Of a stretch of 64,000 nucleotides of DNA, positions 1 through 11,432 are shown in pieces (the first letter of the stretch is position 1; each line of letters begins with the position of its first letter). Below the pieces are notes generated by a model. It searched no databases. It was given only the letters and a program-made list of their open reading frames with translations, and had not been told where the DNA came from. The stretch covers positions 1,674,001 to 1,738,000 of the forward strand of contig NZ_CP041036.1 of the NCBI RefSeq assembly GCF_006385555.1, in the 5' to 3' direction. This DNA is from Shewanella polaris (GTDB lineage Bacteria > Pseudomonadota > Gammaproteobacteria > Enterobacterales > Shewanellaceae). Position numbers and translations under genes: made by a program.

Positions 1-299
1 TTGATGATACTGGTGAGTGCAGATTTGAGCGCCCCATATCCCATCCAGGCTAAATAGCTACTGCCAATCAATTGCACTACCATAAAGGCAACATGCGATT
101 GTTGGATCATCACACTGATCCCCATTAAGGATAGAAAGGTGTGAACTAATATGGCGACGGCAATGCCTAAGGCACAATAAAGTGCCGTTAAGCGGGTTTG
201 TTGGGTTGCCATTCTGACAATAATGGCAAAGTCTGGTCCTGGGCTCATTAATGCCACAATATGAATAACCGCTAAACTAGCCAATAAAGTAATGTCCAT
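1..299 (-). CDS. LysE/RhtB-family amino-acid exporter, N-terminal part (cut by window edge)
   Basis: Reverse-strand reading from the ATG at 299 gives an open frame of 99 codons that runs off the left end of the window. The translation begins MDITLLASLAVIHIVALMSP and continues with GPDFAIIVRMAT, the N-terminal signature of the LysE/RhtB exporters (a MSPGP turn after the first membrane helix). Known members are inner-membrane exporters of amino acids such as homoserine, threonine or lysine. Two further hydrophobic segments follow within the visible part. The substrate cannot be told from this fragment. The next gene leftwards is outside the window. Confidence 0.8.
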   Translation of the reverse strand, partial: MDITLLASLAVIHIVALMSPGPDFAIIVRMATQQTRLTALYCALGIAVAILVHTFLSLMGISVMIQQSHVAFMVVQLIGSSYLAWMGYGALKSALTSII

Positions 300-409
300 A
301 TTGATTCCGTTTTTTTCAATTAAAGTTGGTGATACCTTGGGTATATCTATAAGCGCTAATATTAATGTAAGTTGATGATAATGGCATGTTTATGCAAGGA
401 AAAGATAAT

Positions 410-438
410 AAAAAAGCGCTAAATTAGCGCTTTTTTTA
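410..438 (-). terminator. Intrinsic terminator of the dicarboxylate symporter gene
   Basis: An AGCGCT stem with its inverted copy (about 415-420 and 426-431) is flanked by A- and T-runs, so it could work in both directions. It lies just past the stop of the reverse-strand symporter gene. Confidence 0.75.
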
Positions 439-458
439 TTATTACGTAAACTTAACCA

Positions 459-1784
459 TTATTTCTTGGCATTAAGCACTTGCTCTTCAAAGCTTTTTGC
501 TGCCTTACCTGCTTGCGAATCATTGAATATATCTTCATTAAATTCACCCTCAGATTTGGCGATGATAACAGTAGCAACAGCATCGCCAGTTACGTTTACC
601 GCAGTGCGGATCATGTCTAGCATTCTGTCGACGCCAATAATTAACGCAATACCTTCAACTGGCAAACCCACTTGATTAAGTACCATTGCCAGCATAATAA
701 GACCTACACCTGGCACACCTGCAGTACCGATAGAAGCTAGTGTGGCAGTCACCACAACTGTAGCATAATCCATGATGCTCAATTCGATACCAAATACTTG
801 GGCAATAAATACCGTTGCAACACCCTGCATAATGGCGGTGCCATCCATATTGAGTGTGGCACCAAGTGGTAAGGTGAATGACGCTATTTTGTTGTCAACG
901 CCCATTCTGTGTTCAGCAGTTTCAATGGTAACTGGCAATGTTGCATTAGAGCTTGCAGTACTAAAAGCAAATAGCTGTACGTCGCGAATTTTACGTAAAA
1001 ACATTAACGGACTGAGACCGGAGAATAATTTTAGCAGAGTAGGATAAACAACTAACCCTTGGATAAAGAGCACGATGACGACCAAGCAGAAGTATTTGAC
1101 TACGCTACCAAAGGTCTCTAATCCTAAGGTTAAGCTCAGTTTGGCCATTAATGCGAACACACCGTAAGGTGCTAATTGCATAATCAAGGTGACAACGCGC
1201 ATGATGACGTCATTTAAATCATTAAAAAAGGTCGCAACACGAGTACCTTTATCACCGATGTGTGAGATAGCAAAGCCAAAAATAACTGCAAAGATGATGA
1301 TCTGCAGCATATTTCCTTCACTCATCGCTTGCATTGGGTTTGTCGGTACAATATTAATAATGACCTCAGACAAACTAGGCGCATCTTTGACCGTAAATTC
1401 TAATGCGTTACCCGCAAGGCTGGCATTACCAGGGTGAATAAGCACTGCGGCTAAAATAGCGATAGTAAGAGCGATTGCTGTGGTGAATAAATAGAAAGCA
1501 ATTGTCTTACCGCCTAAACGTCCTAATTTAGATGGATCGCTTAATGAGCTTGTACCACACACAAGTGAAATAAAGACCAGTGGAACGACAAGCATTTTTA
1601 AGCTTGATATGAAGATTGTGCCGATAACATGTAAAAAACCATCGGTAATGTATTCTTTAATAAATAGACTGTCAGGAAACACGTTCCTTAAAAGAAGGCC
1701 TAAAATAATACCTGAAGCCATGCCTATTAAAATCTTGCTCGTGAGTCCGAGCTTACGTTGTTTACTCACAGAGTGTTCCTTCAT
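459..1784 (-). CDS. Dicarboxylate/amino acid:cation symporter (DAACS family)
   Basis: This 441-residue protein is an inner-membrane secondary transporter of the GltP/DctA/glutamate transporter family, which takes up C4-dicarboxylates or acidic amino acids with Na+ or H+. The family marks are visible: the serine-rich hairpin FSTASSNATLPVT near residue 275, NMDGTA near residue 313 (the substrate/Na+ site), and a late VDRMLDMIRTAVNVTGD segment that holds substrate-binding Asp and Arg/Asn positions. There are about eight hydrophobic segments and a short charged C-terminus. Length is typical. It is a single gene with its own terminator, and the promoter should lie in 1785-1990. The exact substrate is unresolved. 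Confidence 0.88.
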   Translation of the reverse strand: MKEHSVSKQRKLGLTSKILIGMASGIILGLLLRNVFPDSLFIKEYITDGFLHVIGTIFISSLKMLVVPLVFISLVCGTSSLSDPSKLGRLGGKTIAFYLFTTAIALTIAILAAVLIHPGNASLAGNALEFTVKDAPSLSEVIINIVPTNPMQAMSEGNMLQIIIFAVIFGFAISHIGDKGTRVATFFNDLNDVIMRVVTLIMQLAPYGVFALMAKLSLTLGLETFGSVVKYFCLVVIVLFIQGLVVYPTLLKLFSGLSPLMFLRKIRDVQLFAFSTASSNATLPVTIETAEHRMGVDNKIASFTLPLGATLNMDGTAIMQGVATVFIAQVFGIELSIMDYATVVVTATLASIGTAGVPGVGLIMLAMVLNQVGLPVEGIALIIGVDRMLDMIRTAVNVTGDAVATVIIAKSEGEFNEDIFNDSQAGKAAKSFEEQVLNAKK

Positions 1785-1994
1785 TATTTTATTATGCTAT
1801 ATCTTTATTGTTAACGCTAAAGACTAGCAGGAATCGGTCACTTAGGAAATGATCTAAAAGTGAAAGTTTTAGCGGATAAATCGCTAAGAAAAGACTAGAG
1901 TTATGCTAAAGTTATAAGATGTTTGCGTATTGTTAAGTTGTCATTAACGATAATCATTATTCCGTTTTATTTTAATGTCACAGGGAGTCTGACA

Positions 1995-4499
1995 ATGAGG
2001 TCAGCGTTTAAGGTTTATTTCGTACTTTTGTGTTCGTTTTTTCTCGTCGCCTGTGGCGGCGGCGGCAGTATAACCGATGATGGTGCCGGAGGAGACGATA
2101 CTGATACTACTACAATTACATTAGCTATCGACAATTCTCAGGTTTCGGTTGCAGAGCCGGCAATCATTACTGCAACAGTAAAAGATTCAACGGGTGCTGC
2201 TGTCAGTACCCTTGTTACATTTACGCTCAACAATGATGATTATGGTACATTTTCACCCAGTACTGGTGAAGTCGTCACTAACTCAAGCGGTGTGGCGACT
2301 ATCCAGCTCAATACTGCAGAGATTAATACCGGAGCAACAGTGACCGCTACCACCACAACAGGTGAGAACGCGTCATTATTTGTCACAATGACAGGTGACG
2401 GTGGTGTAGCCGGAGGCGGAGCGCAAGTCTCATTGGTGTTAACCGATGCCGCTGGCAATGCTATTCAATCTATCAGTACCTTATCGCCGGGTAAATTAAC
2501 CGCGACTGTTACGGGTATTACCAAGTCCTCTATTGTGACATTTGATAGCCCTATCGGTGATTTGCCTGTTAAAACAGCAGTAACCAATGCTCAAGGCAAA
2601 GCCACCATTGATATTTATGCTGGCAGTTCGTTAGGTGCTGGTGAAGCAACAGCGACATTGTCTACCAATGAAACCGGTTCAACGATTGTTGTTGTCGGGG
2701 CAACGAATGTTGTTATGGGTAGCGGTACACCTTTTGTTGAAGGTGTGGCAGAAATTAGTACAACTGATTTATCTGCGGGCGGAACAGCAACGGTAACAGT
2801 GTCAATTCAAGATGATTTAGGTAATGCTTTTACCCAACCCGTTGATGTTAATTTCTCATCAACTTGCGCGACAAAAACTCCGGCGCAAGCTGTGATTAGT
2901 ACCCCTGTTTCATCAAGTAATGGTATTGCTACTTCAACCTACCGTGCAGAAGGTTGCGTTGGTGAAGACCAAATTAATGTGACAGCCGATGCTGGCGGTA
3001 TTAGCTTATCTGCAGTGGGTACTATCAATGTGCTCCAGGCTGATGTTGGCAGTATTGTGTTTGTATCCGCCGTTCCTGAAAATATTAGTATTTTAGGCAC
3101 TGGTGGTACTGAAGCATCAGTGGTTAAATTTAAAGTGTTGGATAAAAATAGCAATGTGGTTGCTAACCAAAATGTTAAATTTTCACTTAATACCAGTGTT
3201 GGGGGGGTTAAAATTGATCCTCTGCAAGCCACCACAGACAATGATGGCATTGTACAAACTGTCGTGACTACTGGTACCGTAGCGACGTCTTTACGTGTTA
3301 CCGCTACTGTAGATAATGGCGCAGTACCTGCTGTGTCGAGTCAATCTAATCAGTTGATTGTGTCTACGGGTATTCCAGACCAAGACAGCTTCTCATTAGC
3401 TGCGACAATTTTAAATGCCGAAGGTTGGGATGTAGATGGAACAGAAGTGACCATTACAGCTCGCATGGCGGATGCGTTCAACAACCCTGTCCCAGATGGA
3501 ACTACCGTGTCTTTTACTACCGAAGGTGGTTCTATTGAAGATGCATGTCAAACACTGGATGGAGCATGTTCTGTCACTTGGACAAGCCAGTTACCTCGAC
3601 CTGAAGGTGAAACTTTGCTTAATGGTGCCGGTCAGATGGCCTTAAATCCAAATGCAGAATTGTCGTATGATTCAACATTACAGATTTATGGTAATATTTA
3701 TGGCCAAAAATACGGTGGACGCGCCACGATTACCGCCACGGCTATTGGTGAAGAGTCATTCCCTGACCTCAATGGTAATGGTCGTTTTGATGCTTCAGAA
3801 GCAACAGAATTTCTTACTGGTACTGATGTAACGGGTCAACTATTTGATTTAAATGATGCCTTTAATGACTACAACGAAGATGGATTATTTAACCCGCAAC
3901 AAACAGGCGGTCAACTTGGTGGAACATTAGAAGAGTTGGTTGATTTTAACTCTAATGGTGTATTTGATCTCAAAGACAGTAAATACAATGGTGTGCTTTG
4001 TTCTGATCCGGTACACAGTGCTTGTGCCGATGGTGTCACTGAATCTAAGTCACTATATGTACGCCGCAGCCTAACCATGGTGATGTCTGGTAGTCAAGCT
4101 TATGCAACAGCAGCCAAAGACGTGTTTGAGTCAGTTACACCTGCTTACATCGAAGCAAATGGTTATGATTATGTATTGATAGATGACACTGATGACCTGC
4201 ATTATGGTAGTAATATGACTATAGTGGGCAAAGGTTCTGCAACGGCAACGTTTACTATTTCAGACTTGCATAATCAACAAATGCCAGCAGGTTCAGTCGT
4301 GAGATTTACGACCTCCGCAGGCTCTGTTGTGAGCGCAAGTGAATATACATGGCCAAGTACTAACTATAACGGTGGCCGTGAATTTACCACCACCATTAAA
4401 GGTGAAGATGAAGCGAATACTGGAGTATTTCTTGTTGAAGTTGAATCACCAAATGGTTTGATTACTCCAGTAGTTTCGATTGGTGTAACTATCCTATAA
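1995..4499 (+). CDS. Large Ig-like (invasin/Big_1-type) repeat lipoprotein
   Basis: I start this at the ATG at 1995, preceded by GGAG about nine bases upstream, and not at the in-frame TTG at 1923. From this start a lipoprotein signal ends in LVAC with Cys20 followed by a poly-Gly/Asp linker, so the 834-residue product should be lipidated and probably surface- or outer-membrane-anchored. The body is a series of roughly 100-residue Ig-like beta repeats typical of Big_1/invasin domains (recurring V.A.. and G.ATVTA..  patterns). Between about residues 590 and 655 lie three DxNxxGxF-type acidic loops (DLNGNGRFD, DYNEDGLFN, DFNSNGVFD) that resemble calcium-binding EF-hand or dockerin loops. A role in adhesion or surface structure is inferred; no enzymatic motif is visible. 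Confidence 0.8.
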   Translation: MRSAFKVYFVLLCSFFLVACGGGGSITDDGAGGDDTDTTTITLAIDNSQVSVAEPAIITATVKDSTGAAVSTLVTFTLNNDDYGTFSPSTGEVVTNSSGVATIQLNTAEINTGATVTATTTTGENASLFVTMTGDGGVAGGGAQVSLVLTDAAGNAIQSISTLSPGKLTATVTGITKSSIVTFDSPIGDLPVKTAVTNAQGKATIDIYAGSSLGAGEATATLSTNETGSTIVVVGATNVVMGSGTPFVEGVAEISTTDLSAGGTATVTVSIQDDLGNAFTQPVDVNFSSTCATKTPAQAVISTPVSSSNGIATSTYRAEGCVGEDQINVTADAGGISLSAVGTINVLQADVGSIVFVSAVPENISILGTGGTEASVVKFKVLDKNSNVVANQNVKFSLNTSVGGVKIDPLQATTDNDGIVQTVVTTGTVATSLRVTATVDNGAVPAVSSQSNQLIVSTGIPDQDSFSLAATILNAEGWDVDGTEVTITARMADAFNNPVPDGTTVSFTTEGGSIEDACQTLDGACSVTWTSQLPRPEGETLLNGAGQMALNPNAELSYDSTLQIYGNIYGQKYGGRATITATAIGEESFPDLNGNGRFDASEATEFLTGTDVTGQLFDLNDAFNDYNEDGLFNPQQTGGQLGGTLEELVDFNSNGVFDLKDSKYNGVLCSDPVHSACADGVTESKSLYVRRSLTMVMSGSQAYATAAKDVFESVTPAYIEANGYDYVLIDDTDDLHYGSNMTIVGKGSATATFTISDLHNQQMPAGSVVRFTTSAGSVVSASEYTWPSTNYNGGREFTTTIKGEDEANTGVFLVEVESPNGLITPVVSIGVTIL

Positions 4500-4532
4500 T
4501 CGATAGTTATTTTGATAGTTGATTCAAATTTG

Positions 4533-4562
4533 TAAAAAGGCGCATTTTGCGCTTTTTTTGTT
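4533..4562 (+). terminator. Intrinsic terminator of the Ig-repeat lipoprotein gene
   Basis: A short GC-rich hairpin built on GGCGC and GCGC is followed by TTTTTTT, about 35 bases after the stop codon. Confidence 0.75.
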
Positions 4563-4574
4563 TGTGGATTCTAA

Positions 4575-4606
4575 ACAAAAAAGCCAACTGCGGCAGCAGT
4601 TGGCTT
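4575..4606 (-). terminator. Intrinsic terminator of astB
   Basis: An 11-bp stem (AAGCCAACTGC and its inverse) with a short loop is followed, on the reverse strand, by a run of T. It sits downstream of the reverse-strand astB. Confidence 0.85.
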
Positions 4607-4654
4607 GTATAAATATTTTAACCTATCTTTCATTCTTTAATCGCATAGTTTAAA

Positions 4655-5989
4655 TTATCTCTGGAACTGATACACGCTGCCTAATTTGAGGATTTGTGTA
4701 AGTTCATCTAATGCGGTGCGTGACTCAATAACCAATTGCGGATCGGCAAGATCGCTAACGGTTAGTTGGTCGCGGTAATGTTTATCAACCCAAGTATTTA
4801 AGCTAGTAAATAAACCCTCATTCATTAATGTGTTTTGGTTGACGGCTGCAATTTCTTGTTCACTCATTGCTACGCGTAGGCGCAAACATGCTGGACCCCC
4901 CCCGTTTTGCATACTTTGTTTTACATCAAAATAACGCACTTGTTTAATCGGCGTACCTAAGGTCACTAGTTCATTTAAGTAAGCAAATACCGCTGGGTTT
5001 TCTTGGCAATTTGTTGGCGCAATAATAGCCATTTCACCATTAGGCAAAGTGATTATTTGAGTATTAAATAAGTAACTACGTACCGCATCATTAATAGACA
5101 CTTGTTCGGTTGTTACTTTCACAAAATGCATATTAGTGTTCATTTTCTGGCGAATTTCGTCAAATTTAGTCTCAGTATCTAAAAAAGCTTGTTCATGGTA
5201 GAAAAGTACATTTTGATTACCGACAGAAATCACGTCATTGTGGAATACACCTTGGTCGATTACTGCTGGATTTTGTTGCATAAACACGCAGCTTTCATCT
5301 TCAAGTTGGTGTAAGCGAGACACCGCTTGAGAAGCTTCTAATGTTTGTCGGGCGGGGTATTTAGTCGGTTTTGGCGAGTCTGGATCAGTTGCTGACTGAC
5401 CATAAACAAAAAGCTCCACTCCAGCGTGACCATATTCAGTACAGAAACGCGTATGGTTTGCGGCACCTTCATCACCAAAGCTAGTGTGTTCAGGTAAATG
5501 TTGATGATGTTTAAAATAACGATCATTGTTGAATGTTGCCTGCAAAATATTGCCAGTAGTAACAGGTTCAATGCTGCGATGTAATTTATCAACTAAATTT
5601 GCTGGCGTGAAATGTACCTTGCCATCACGAGTGTCTGCACTCGGTGATACGGTAGCGGCATTTGCTGTCCACATGCTAGAAGCACTACAGCAGGCGTTAA
5701 GTAAAGCAGGGGCTTGCTGAGCCGCTTTTTGTAAAACCTCTGAGTCTGACCCAGAAAAACCGATTCGACGCAATGTATACAGGTCTGGGCGCTCTTGCGG
5801 TGCTAATACGCCTTGTACCATACCTAGATCGGCTAATGCTTTGGCTTTTTGTAAACCTTGTTTCGCTGCCGCTTTAGGATTCGAGGTTTGGGCCGCATTA
5901 CTAAATGAGGCTACATTACCAAATGATAATCCGGCATAATTATGAGTTGGTCCTACCAAGCCATCAAAGTTGGCTTCAAAATGCTTCAT
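4655..5989 (-). CDS. astB: N-succinylarginine dihydrolase AstB
   Basis: AstB converts N2-succinylarginine to N2-succinylornithine with release of ammonia and CO2, the second step of the arginine succinyltransferase (AST) catabolic pathway in the cytoplasm. The 444 residues match the family length. Visible marks are the N-terminal [19 protein letters not shown], the [11 protein letters not shown] segment, a central [11 protein letters not shown] with a catalytic His, and [11 protein letters not shown] near the C-terminus with the nucleophilic Cys368. The guanidino-modifying alpha/beta propeller fold is expected. No other ast gene lies within the window, so this is a detached member of the pathway. 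The gene is flanked by its own terminator and by a 380-bp AT-rich gap. Confidence 0.95.
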   Translation of the reverse strand: MKHFEANFDGLVGPTHNYAGLSFGNVASFSNAAQTSNPKAAAKQGLQKAKALADLGMVQGVLAPQERPDLYTLRRIGFSGSDSEVLQKAAQQAPALLNACCSASSMWTANAATVSPSADTRDGKVHFTPANLVDKLHRSIEPVTTGNILQATFNNDRYFKHHQHLPEHTSFGDEGAANHTRFCTEYGHAGVELFVYGQSATDPDSPKPTKYPARQTLEASQAVSRLHQLEDESCVFMQQNPAVIDQGVFHNDVISVGNQNVLFYHEQAFLDTETKFDEIRQKMNTNMHFVKVTTEQVSINDAVRSYLFNTQIITLPNGEMAIIAPTNCQENPAVFAYLNELVTLGTPIKQVRYFDVKQSMQNGGGPACLRLRVAMSEQEIAAVNQNTLMNEGLFTSLNTWVDKHYRDQLTVSDLADPQLVIESRTALDELTQILKLGSVYQFQR

Positions 5990-6000
5990 TTGTGATCCTT

Positions 6001-6371
6001 GAGAATTTTTGTGAATAATTATTATTGTAGTTACACTTATTTGTGTTACTTATAAAAAAGGAACGTGATCGCTCATGTCAGTTAACGCTAATTTAACGTC
6101 AGTATACTTAAGCTATTAGGGTTAACAAGCTGTGGTTATTTTGTACAAATGTATATAAGTGACTAAAAATGCACTCAAGATGCTCGCAAGTATCATTAAG
6201 TGATAAATTACGTTCAAAAAACGCATATTATATTTTACATTTTTTTATATTTGATTAAAAAATGACTTACTAACCTATATAAAAGAGGGTTTAACTTGAA
6301 ACTATCGTCTCAACCCTCTATATATGGACCTAATTTCCTTTATTTCGAGACTTTTTGGCGCAAATAAAACT
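6001..6371. other. Intergenic region between divergent astB and topA
   Basis: This AT-rich 370-bp gap has no supported gene. It must contain the promoters of both astB (leftwards) and topA (rightwards). I could not place a promoter with confidence. Confidence 0.5.
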
Positions 6372-9008
6372 ATGGGTAAATCGCTAGTTATTGTCGAATC
6401 GCCGGCCAAAGCCAAGACAATTAATAAATATCTTGGCAAAGACTTCATTGTGAAGTCGAGTGTAGGTCACATTCGTGACTTACCAACTTCGTCTACTTCT
6501 GATGGCACCACTGCGACTAAAACCGCTGCAGAAGTAAAAAAATTATCGCCTGAAGAAAAAGCTAAATATAAGCTGATCAGAAACAAGCAAGCGCTTGTAG
6601 CGCGCATGGGTGTGAACCCAGATAAAGGCTGGGCAGCCAAGTATCAAATACTGCCTGGTAAAGAGAAAGTGGTTAAAGAATTAAAAGCGTTAGCAGAAAC
6701 TGCTGACCATATCTATCTCGCAACGGATTTGGACCGTGAAGGGGAAGCCATTGCCTGGCATTTACAGGAAATTATTGGTGGCGACGCTTCACGGTATCAA
6801 CGTGTGGTATTTAACGAAATTACCAAAACAGCAATTCAAGAAGCATTCAGCAAACCATCGGTACTTGATACTAATATGGTTAATGCTCAGCAAGCACGTC
6901 GCTTTTTAGACCGTGTTGTTGGCTTTATGGTGTCACCATTATTATGGAAAAAAGTCGCTCGTGGTTTATCGGCTGGACGTGTTCAATCGGTTGCTGTTCG
7001 CCTTGTAGTCGAACGTGAGAGTGAAATTAAAGCTTTTGTTCCAGAAGAGTTTTGGGATATCCATGCTGAATTAAATACCCCAACGGCTGCCACGTTAAAA
7101 ATGCAGGTGATGAAATTTCAATCGGCTGCATTTGAACCGATAAATGAAGCGCAAGCACAAGTGGCGGTGGATGCATTACAAAATGCTAAATTTGTCGTTA
7201 CTGCACGTGAAGATAAAGCCACGTCAAGCAAGCCATCAGCGCCTTATATTACATCTACATTGCAACAAGCGGCCAGTACACGTCTTGGTTTCGGGGTAAA
7301 GAAAACCATGATGATGGCTCAACGCTTGTACGAAGCGGGCCATATTACGTATATGCGTACTGACTCAACTAATTTGAGTAAAGAAGCGGTCGAAAACTTA
7401 CGTGAAATGATAGCTTCTGAATTTGGTGAAAAGTATTTACCGGCAGATCCTATTCGTTATGGTAGTAAACAGGGCGCTCAAGAGGCGCATGAAGCGATTA
7501 GACCGTCAAACGTTGCTGTTCAGTCAGCATCACTAACCGACATGGAAAGAGACGCTCAGCGCTTGTATGAGCTTATTTGGCGTCAGTTTGTATCTTGTCA
7601 GATGACACCTGCACAGTATGACGCAACACGTTTAACTGTGACAGCGGGTGAATATGAACTAAAAGCATCAGGTCGTACATTACGTTTTGATGGTTGGACG
7701 CGTGTTCAACCACCGATGAGTAAGAAAAACGAAGAAGATAAGACACTGCCAGTTGTTGAGAAAGGCGATAAGCTTGTTCTTGATGAATTATTATCGAAAC
7801 AGCATTTTACGAAACCGCCAGCGAGATATAGCGAAGCGTCTTTAGTGAAAGAGCTTGAAAAACGTGGTATTGGACGTCCATCAACCTATGCGACCATTAT
7901 TTCAACTATTCAAGATCGTGGTTATGTCAGAGTTGATAATCGCCGTTTCTTTGCTGAAAAAATGGGTGAGATTGTTAGCGAACGTTTAGTTGACAGTTTC
8001 AAAGACCTAATGAGTTACGACTTTACCGCCAGCATGGAGCAAACATTAGATGATGTTGCCCAAGGAAAGTTGGACTGGAAAAAAGTGTTAGATGGTTTTT
8101 ATGGTGATTTTACCAAACAACTATTGTTAGCTGAATTAGATCCAGATGAAGGCGGTATGCGCCCTAATGAGATGGTGCTAACAGACATTAAGTGTCCAAC
8201 TTGTGGCCGCCCAATGGGGATTAGAACGGGTTCAACTGGGGTATTCCTTGGTTGCTCTGGTTATGCTTTGCCACCAAAAGAACGTTGTAAAACTACGCTT
8301 AACCTAACCCCAGGTGAAGAAGCTGTTGGTGACAATGAAGACGGTGAAACTGAAGCACTACGTGCTAAACATCGTTGTCCAAAGTGCGGCACCGCAATGG
8401 ACAGTTATCTCATTGACGAGACACGTAAATTACATGTTTGTGGTAATAACCCTTCATGTGATGGCTACGAAGTAGAAGCTGGACATTTTAAGATTAAAGG
8501 TTATGAAGGACCGATTATTGAGTGCGATCGTTGCGGCAATAATATGGAACTTAAAAACGGTCGATTTGGTAAGTATTTTGGTTGTACCAATAGCGAATGT
8601 AAAAACACTCGCAAGTTGTTACGAAGTGGCGAAGCTGCGCCACCAAAAGAAGACCCTATTTTTCTACCAGAATTGAAATGTACAAAATCGGATGCCCACT
8701 TTGTGCTCCGTGATGGTGCTGCTGGAATATTTTTAGCGGCCAGTACTTTCCCTAAATCACGAGAAACTCGTGCGCCTTTAGTAGAAGAATTAGTTCAGTA
8801 TCGTGATTTGTTATGGCCTAAATATAAGTTTCTTGCTGATGCACCGGTGGAAGACGATGAAGGTAATAAAGCTCAGGTTAAATTTAGCCGTAAAACTAAA
8901 GAGCAGTATGTTGCTACTGAAGTTGACGGCAAAGCCACCGGCTGGTCTTCGAAATTTATAGGCGGTAAATGGGTAAGTGAATCAACTAAGAAAAAAGCTA
9001 AAAAATAA
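6372..9008 (+). CDS. topA: DNA topoisomerase I
   Basis: Type IA topoisomerase, which relaxes negative supercoils through a 5'-phosphotyrosine intermediate. I choose the ATG at 6372 ([19 protein letters not shown]), since this is where the family begins; an in-frame ATG at 6324 would add 16 residues with no homology. The Toprim domain shows IVESPAK and [16 protein letters not shown]. The active-site region reads ITYMRTDST with Tyr327 as the nucleophile. Three C-terminal zinc ribbons follow ([27 protein letters not shown] with their second Cys pairs) and then a basic tail ending in KKKAKK. The length of 878 residues is close to the E. coli enzyme. Confidence 0.96.
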   Translation: MGKSLVIVESPAKAKTINKYLGKDFIVKSSVGHIRDLPTSSTSDGTTATKTAAEVKKLSPEEKAKYKLIRNKQALVARMGVNPDKGWAAKYQILPGKEKVVKELKALAETADHIYLATDLDREGEAIAWHLQEIIGGDASRYQRVVFNEITKTAIQEAFSKPSVLDTNMVNAQQARRFLDRVVGFMVSPLLWKKVARGLSAGRVQSVAVRLVVERESEIKAFVPEEFWDIHAELNTPTAATLKMQVMKFQSAAFEPINEAQAQVAVDALQNAKFVVTAREDKATSSKPSAPYITSTLQQAASTRLGFGVKKTMMMAQRLYEAGHITYMRTDSTNLSKEAVENLREMIASEFGEKYLPADPIRYGSKQGAQEAHEAIRPSNVAVQSASLTDMERDAQRLYELIWRQFVSCQMTPAQYDATRLTVTAGEYELKASGRTLRFDGWTRVQPPMSKKNEEDKTLPVVEKGDKLVLDELLSKQHFTKPPARYSEASLVKELEKRGIGRPSTYATIISTIQDRGYVRVDNRRFFAEKMGEIVSERLVDSFKDLMSYDFTASMEQTLDDVAQGKLDWKKVLDGFYGDFTKQLLLAELDPDEGGMRPNEMVLTDIKCPTCGRPMGIRTGSTGVFLGCSGYALPPKERCKTTLNLTPGEEAVGDNEDGETEALRAKHRCPKCGTAMDSYLIDETRKLHVCGNNPSCDGYEVEAGHFKIKGYEGPIIECDRCGNNMELKNGRFGKYFGCTNSECKNTRKLLRSGEAAPPKEDPIFLPELKCTKSDAHFVLRDGAAGIFLAASTFPKSRETRAPLVEELVQYRDLLWPKYKFLADAPVEDDEGNKAQVKFSRKTKEQYVATEVDGKATGWSSKFIGGKWVSESTKKKAKK

Positions 9009-9040
9009 TTTTTAGCTTGGTTGAAACATAAAGCTCTTCA

Positions 9041-9072
9041 TTAACGCTATCCGATTGGATAGCGTTTTTTTG
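9041..9072 (+). terminator. Intrinsic terminator of topA
   Basis: A perfect 10-bp stem (AACGCTATCC, loop GATT, GGATAGCGTT) is followed by a T-run. Confidence 0.9.
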
Positions 9073-9163
9073 TGTCTCAAATACATTCGCTGCATTTTGT
9101 AAAAATAAGGATTTTAGCAAATTCCTTTAAAGGTAAGATAAATCAGCCGACAACAGGCATACA

Positions 9164-9196
9164 CAAAAAAACACTGATGATAATCAGTGCTTTTTT
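9164..9196 (-). terminator. Terminator of ackA-pta (possibly bidirectional)
   Basis: The CACTGAT/ATCAGTG stem has A-rich sequence on the left and T-rich on the right, so it can end transcription from either side. It lies between the convergent topA and pta. Confidence 0.8.
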
Positions 9197-9246
9197 CGTG
9201 GTCAATTATACGAATTAGGATCTATTGAAGACCGATATTTCGAATA

Positions 9247-11394
9247 TTATTTTGCACTATTTTGTGCCGCTTGAATGGCGGTTAACGCAATGGTGTAGAC
9301 GATATCATCGACTAATGCACCACGAGATAAATCGTTTACCGGTTTACGCATACCTTGAAGCATGGGCCCGATACTGATTAGATCAGCACTTCGCTGTACC
9401 GCTTTGTATGTTGTATTACCCGTATTTAAATCTGGGAACACAAATACGGTCGCTTTACCTGCAACAGGGCTGTTAGGAGCTTTAGAAAGCGCCACATTTG
9501 GCATCACAGCTGCATCGTATTGCAATGGGCCATCTATGATTAAATCAGGACGCTTTTCTTTAGCAATTCGTGTGGCTTCGCGCACTTTATCAACATCTGA
9601 ACCAGTACCAGAGGTACCCGTTGAGTAACTGATCATCGCAACGCGAGGCTCGATACCAAAGGCTTTGGCTGACTCTGCTGATTGAATCGCAATATCGGCT
9701 AGCTGTTCGGGGTTTGGATCGGGGTTAATAGCACAATCACCATACACTAACACTTGATCTGGCATCAGCATGAAGAAAATCGATGATACTAAGCTTGAAC
9801 CCGGTGCTGTTTTGATCAATTGCAGTGGTGGGCGGATAGTGTGTGCTGTGGTGTGAATGGCGCCAGAAACAATACCGTCAACTTCATCTTGTGCAAGCAT
9901 CATAGTGCCAAGCACCATGTTGTCTTCTAGTTGCTCGCGGGCAACGACTTCAGTTAATCCTTTGTTGCGGCGCAATTCGACCATAGGTTCAACATATTTT
10001 TCTCGCACAGATTTAGGATCAATAATGATGATGTCTTCGCTTAAAATAACATCTTGTTGTGATGCTACGCGTAGAATTTCTTCACGATTACCAAGTAAAA
10101 CGCAACGAGCAATTCCACGTTCAGCACAAATTGCCGCCGCTTTAACTGTTCGAGGTTCTTCGCCTTCAGGAAGCACGATGGTTTTATGTGCAGCACGGGC
10201 GAGTTCTGTTAATTTATAACGGAATGCTGGTGGCGATAAACGGTGTTCACGAGGAGAGTCTTGAGTGACGCTTTCAATCCATGTTTGGTCAATATGGCTG
10301 GCAACATACTCTTGTAATCGTTCAATACGCACGGCGTCATCAACAGGTACTTCGTGATCAAAGCGTTGTATGTTGAGTGAGGTCTGCCATGTATTTGATT
10401 CAATTAAAAATACCGGTAATCCTGTTTCAAAAGCTTGTTCACACAGCTTCATAATTGCGGGTTCTGGTTCATAGCCGCCAGTCAGTAACAGGGCACCAAT
10501 TTTAATGCCGTTCATGGCGGCTAAACAGGCTGACACTATTACGTCAGAGCGGTCGCCTGAAGTCACTAACAATGAGTTGTTTTTGATATGACTAACCATA
10601 TTCGGAATACTGCGAGCACAAAAAGTCACTCGGCGCATACGGCGAGTATGCATTTCACCGGCATTGATGATTTTGGCATTTAAGTGTTTTGCTAAATCAG
10701 ATGCTCGTGGCGAAATGAGTTCTAAATTATATGGCACACTGCCTAAAATACGCAGTGGGCTCTTACCTGGCAGTTGGAACATGTCCGAGCTATCAATACT
10801 TTTGATGTTTTTGTCATCAAAAACTTCAGATAAGTCTGGTCTGGTGCGGCCTTCGCTGTCGACTGGCGCACCAATTTTATTAATTATGGCGCCAATTAAG
10901 CGCTTATTTTTGTGCCCACCCCATGAATTATAGGCAATTTCTAATCGATTCATTAAGCCATTCGGCGTATCGACTCCGGGGGTTGCGATGAAAATAATAT
11001 CGGCATCGAGAGCTTTGGCTATTTCATAGTTGATGTCATCAGCAAAAGGGTGGCTACGTGTTGGTACTAGTCCTTCAATAACGAGGATTTCGGTATTGTC
11101 GGCACAGTCTGCGGCACGCGCAATAATTTGTTCCATTAAGACATCTATTTGCTCTGAGCGGATTAACGCTTCAGCATGTACCATTGTATAAGGTTCTAGC
11201 GGATTGACCGTTGGAGAAGTACTTAAAATAGTTGTCGATCGTTCTGGACCCGTATCACCCGACCTAATTTGTGCAATCGGTTTAAAAAATTGCACTTTAA
11301 CGCCTTTACGTTCTAATGCACGAACCATCCCTAAACTCAGAGACGTTAATCCTACTCCAATACCAATTGGAATAAGCATAATATTACGAGACAT
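9247..11394 (-). CDS. pta: Phosphate acetyltransferase, long Pta with DRTGG domain
   Basis: Pta interconverts acetyl-CoA and acetyl phosphate, feeding AckA for ATP formation. The 715-residue product is the long proteobacterial form: an N-terminal P-loop-like (BioD/DRTGG) regulatory half, then the catalytic PTA_PTB domain from about residue 390 ([16 protein letters not shown], then [38 protein letters not shown] and [16 protein letters not shown]). It lies 38 bases after the stop of ackA on the same strand, so the two genes form an operon. No odd residues were seen. Confidence 0.96.
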   Translation of the reverse strand: MSRNIMLIPIGIGVGLTSLSLGMVRALERKGVKVQFFKPIAQIRSGDTGPERSTTILSTSPTVNPLEPYTMVHAEALIRSEQIDVLMEQIIARAADCADNTEILVIEGLVPTRSHPFADDINYEIAKALDADIIFIATPGVDTPNGLMNRLEIAYNSWGGHKNKRLIGAIINKIGAPVDSEGRTRPDLSEVFDDKNIKSIDSSDMFQLPGKSPLRILGSVPYNLELISPRASDLAKHLNAKIINAGEMHTRRMRRVTFCARSIPNMVSHIKNNSLLVTSGDRSDVIVSACLAAMNGIKIGALLLTGGYEPEPAIMKLCEQAFETGLPVFLIESNTWQTSLNIQRFDHEVPVDDAVRIERLQEYVASHIDQTWIESVTQDSPREHRLSPPAFRYKLTELARAAHKTIVLPEGEEPRTVKAAAICAERGIARCVLLGNREEILRVASQQDVILSEDIIIIDPKSVREKYVEPMVELRRNKGLTEVVAREQLEDNMVLGTMMLAQDEVDGIVSGAIHTTAHTIRPPLQLIKTAPGSSLVSSIFFMLMPDQVLVYGDCAINPDPNPEQLADIAIQSAESAKAFGIEPRVAMISYSTGTSGTGSDVDKVREATRIAKEKRPDLIIDGPLQYDAAVMPNVALSKAPNSPVAGKATVFVFPDLNTGNTTYKAVQRSADLISIGPMLQGMRKPVNDLSRGALVDDIVYTIALTAIQAAQNSAK

Positions 11395-11432
11395 GACAAC
11401 CTCTTTTGTAGGTTTTGTTCATATAAATAAAC

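Noticed and set aside
1923..1994. Upstream TTG start for the Ig-repeat lipoprotein
   Set aside because: The extra 24 residues would bury the lipoprotein signal; the ATG at 1995 has a better ribosome-binding site.
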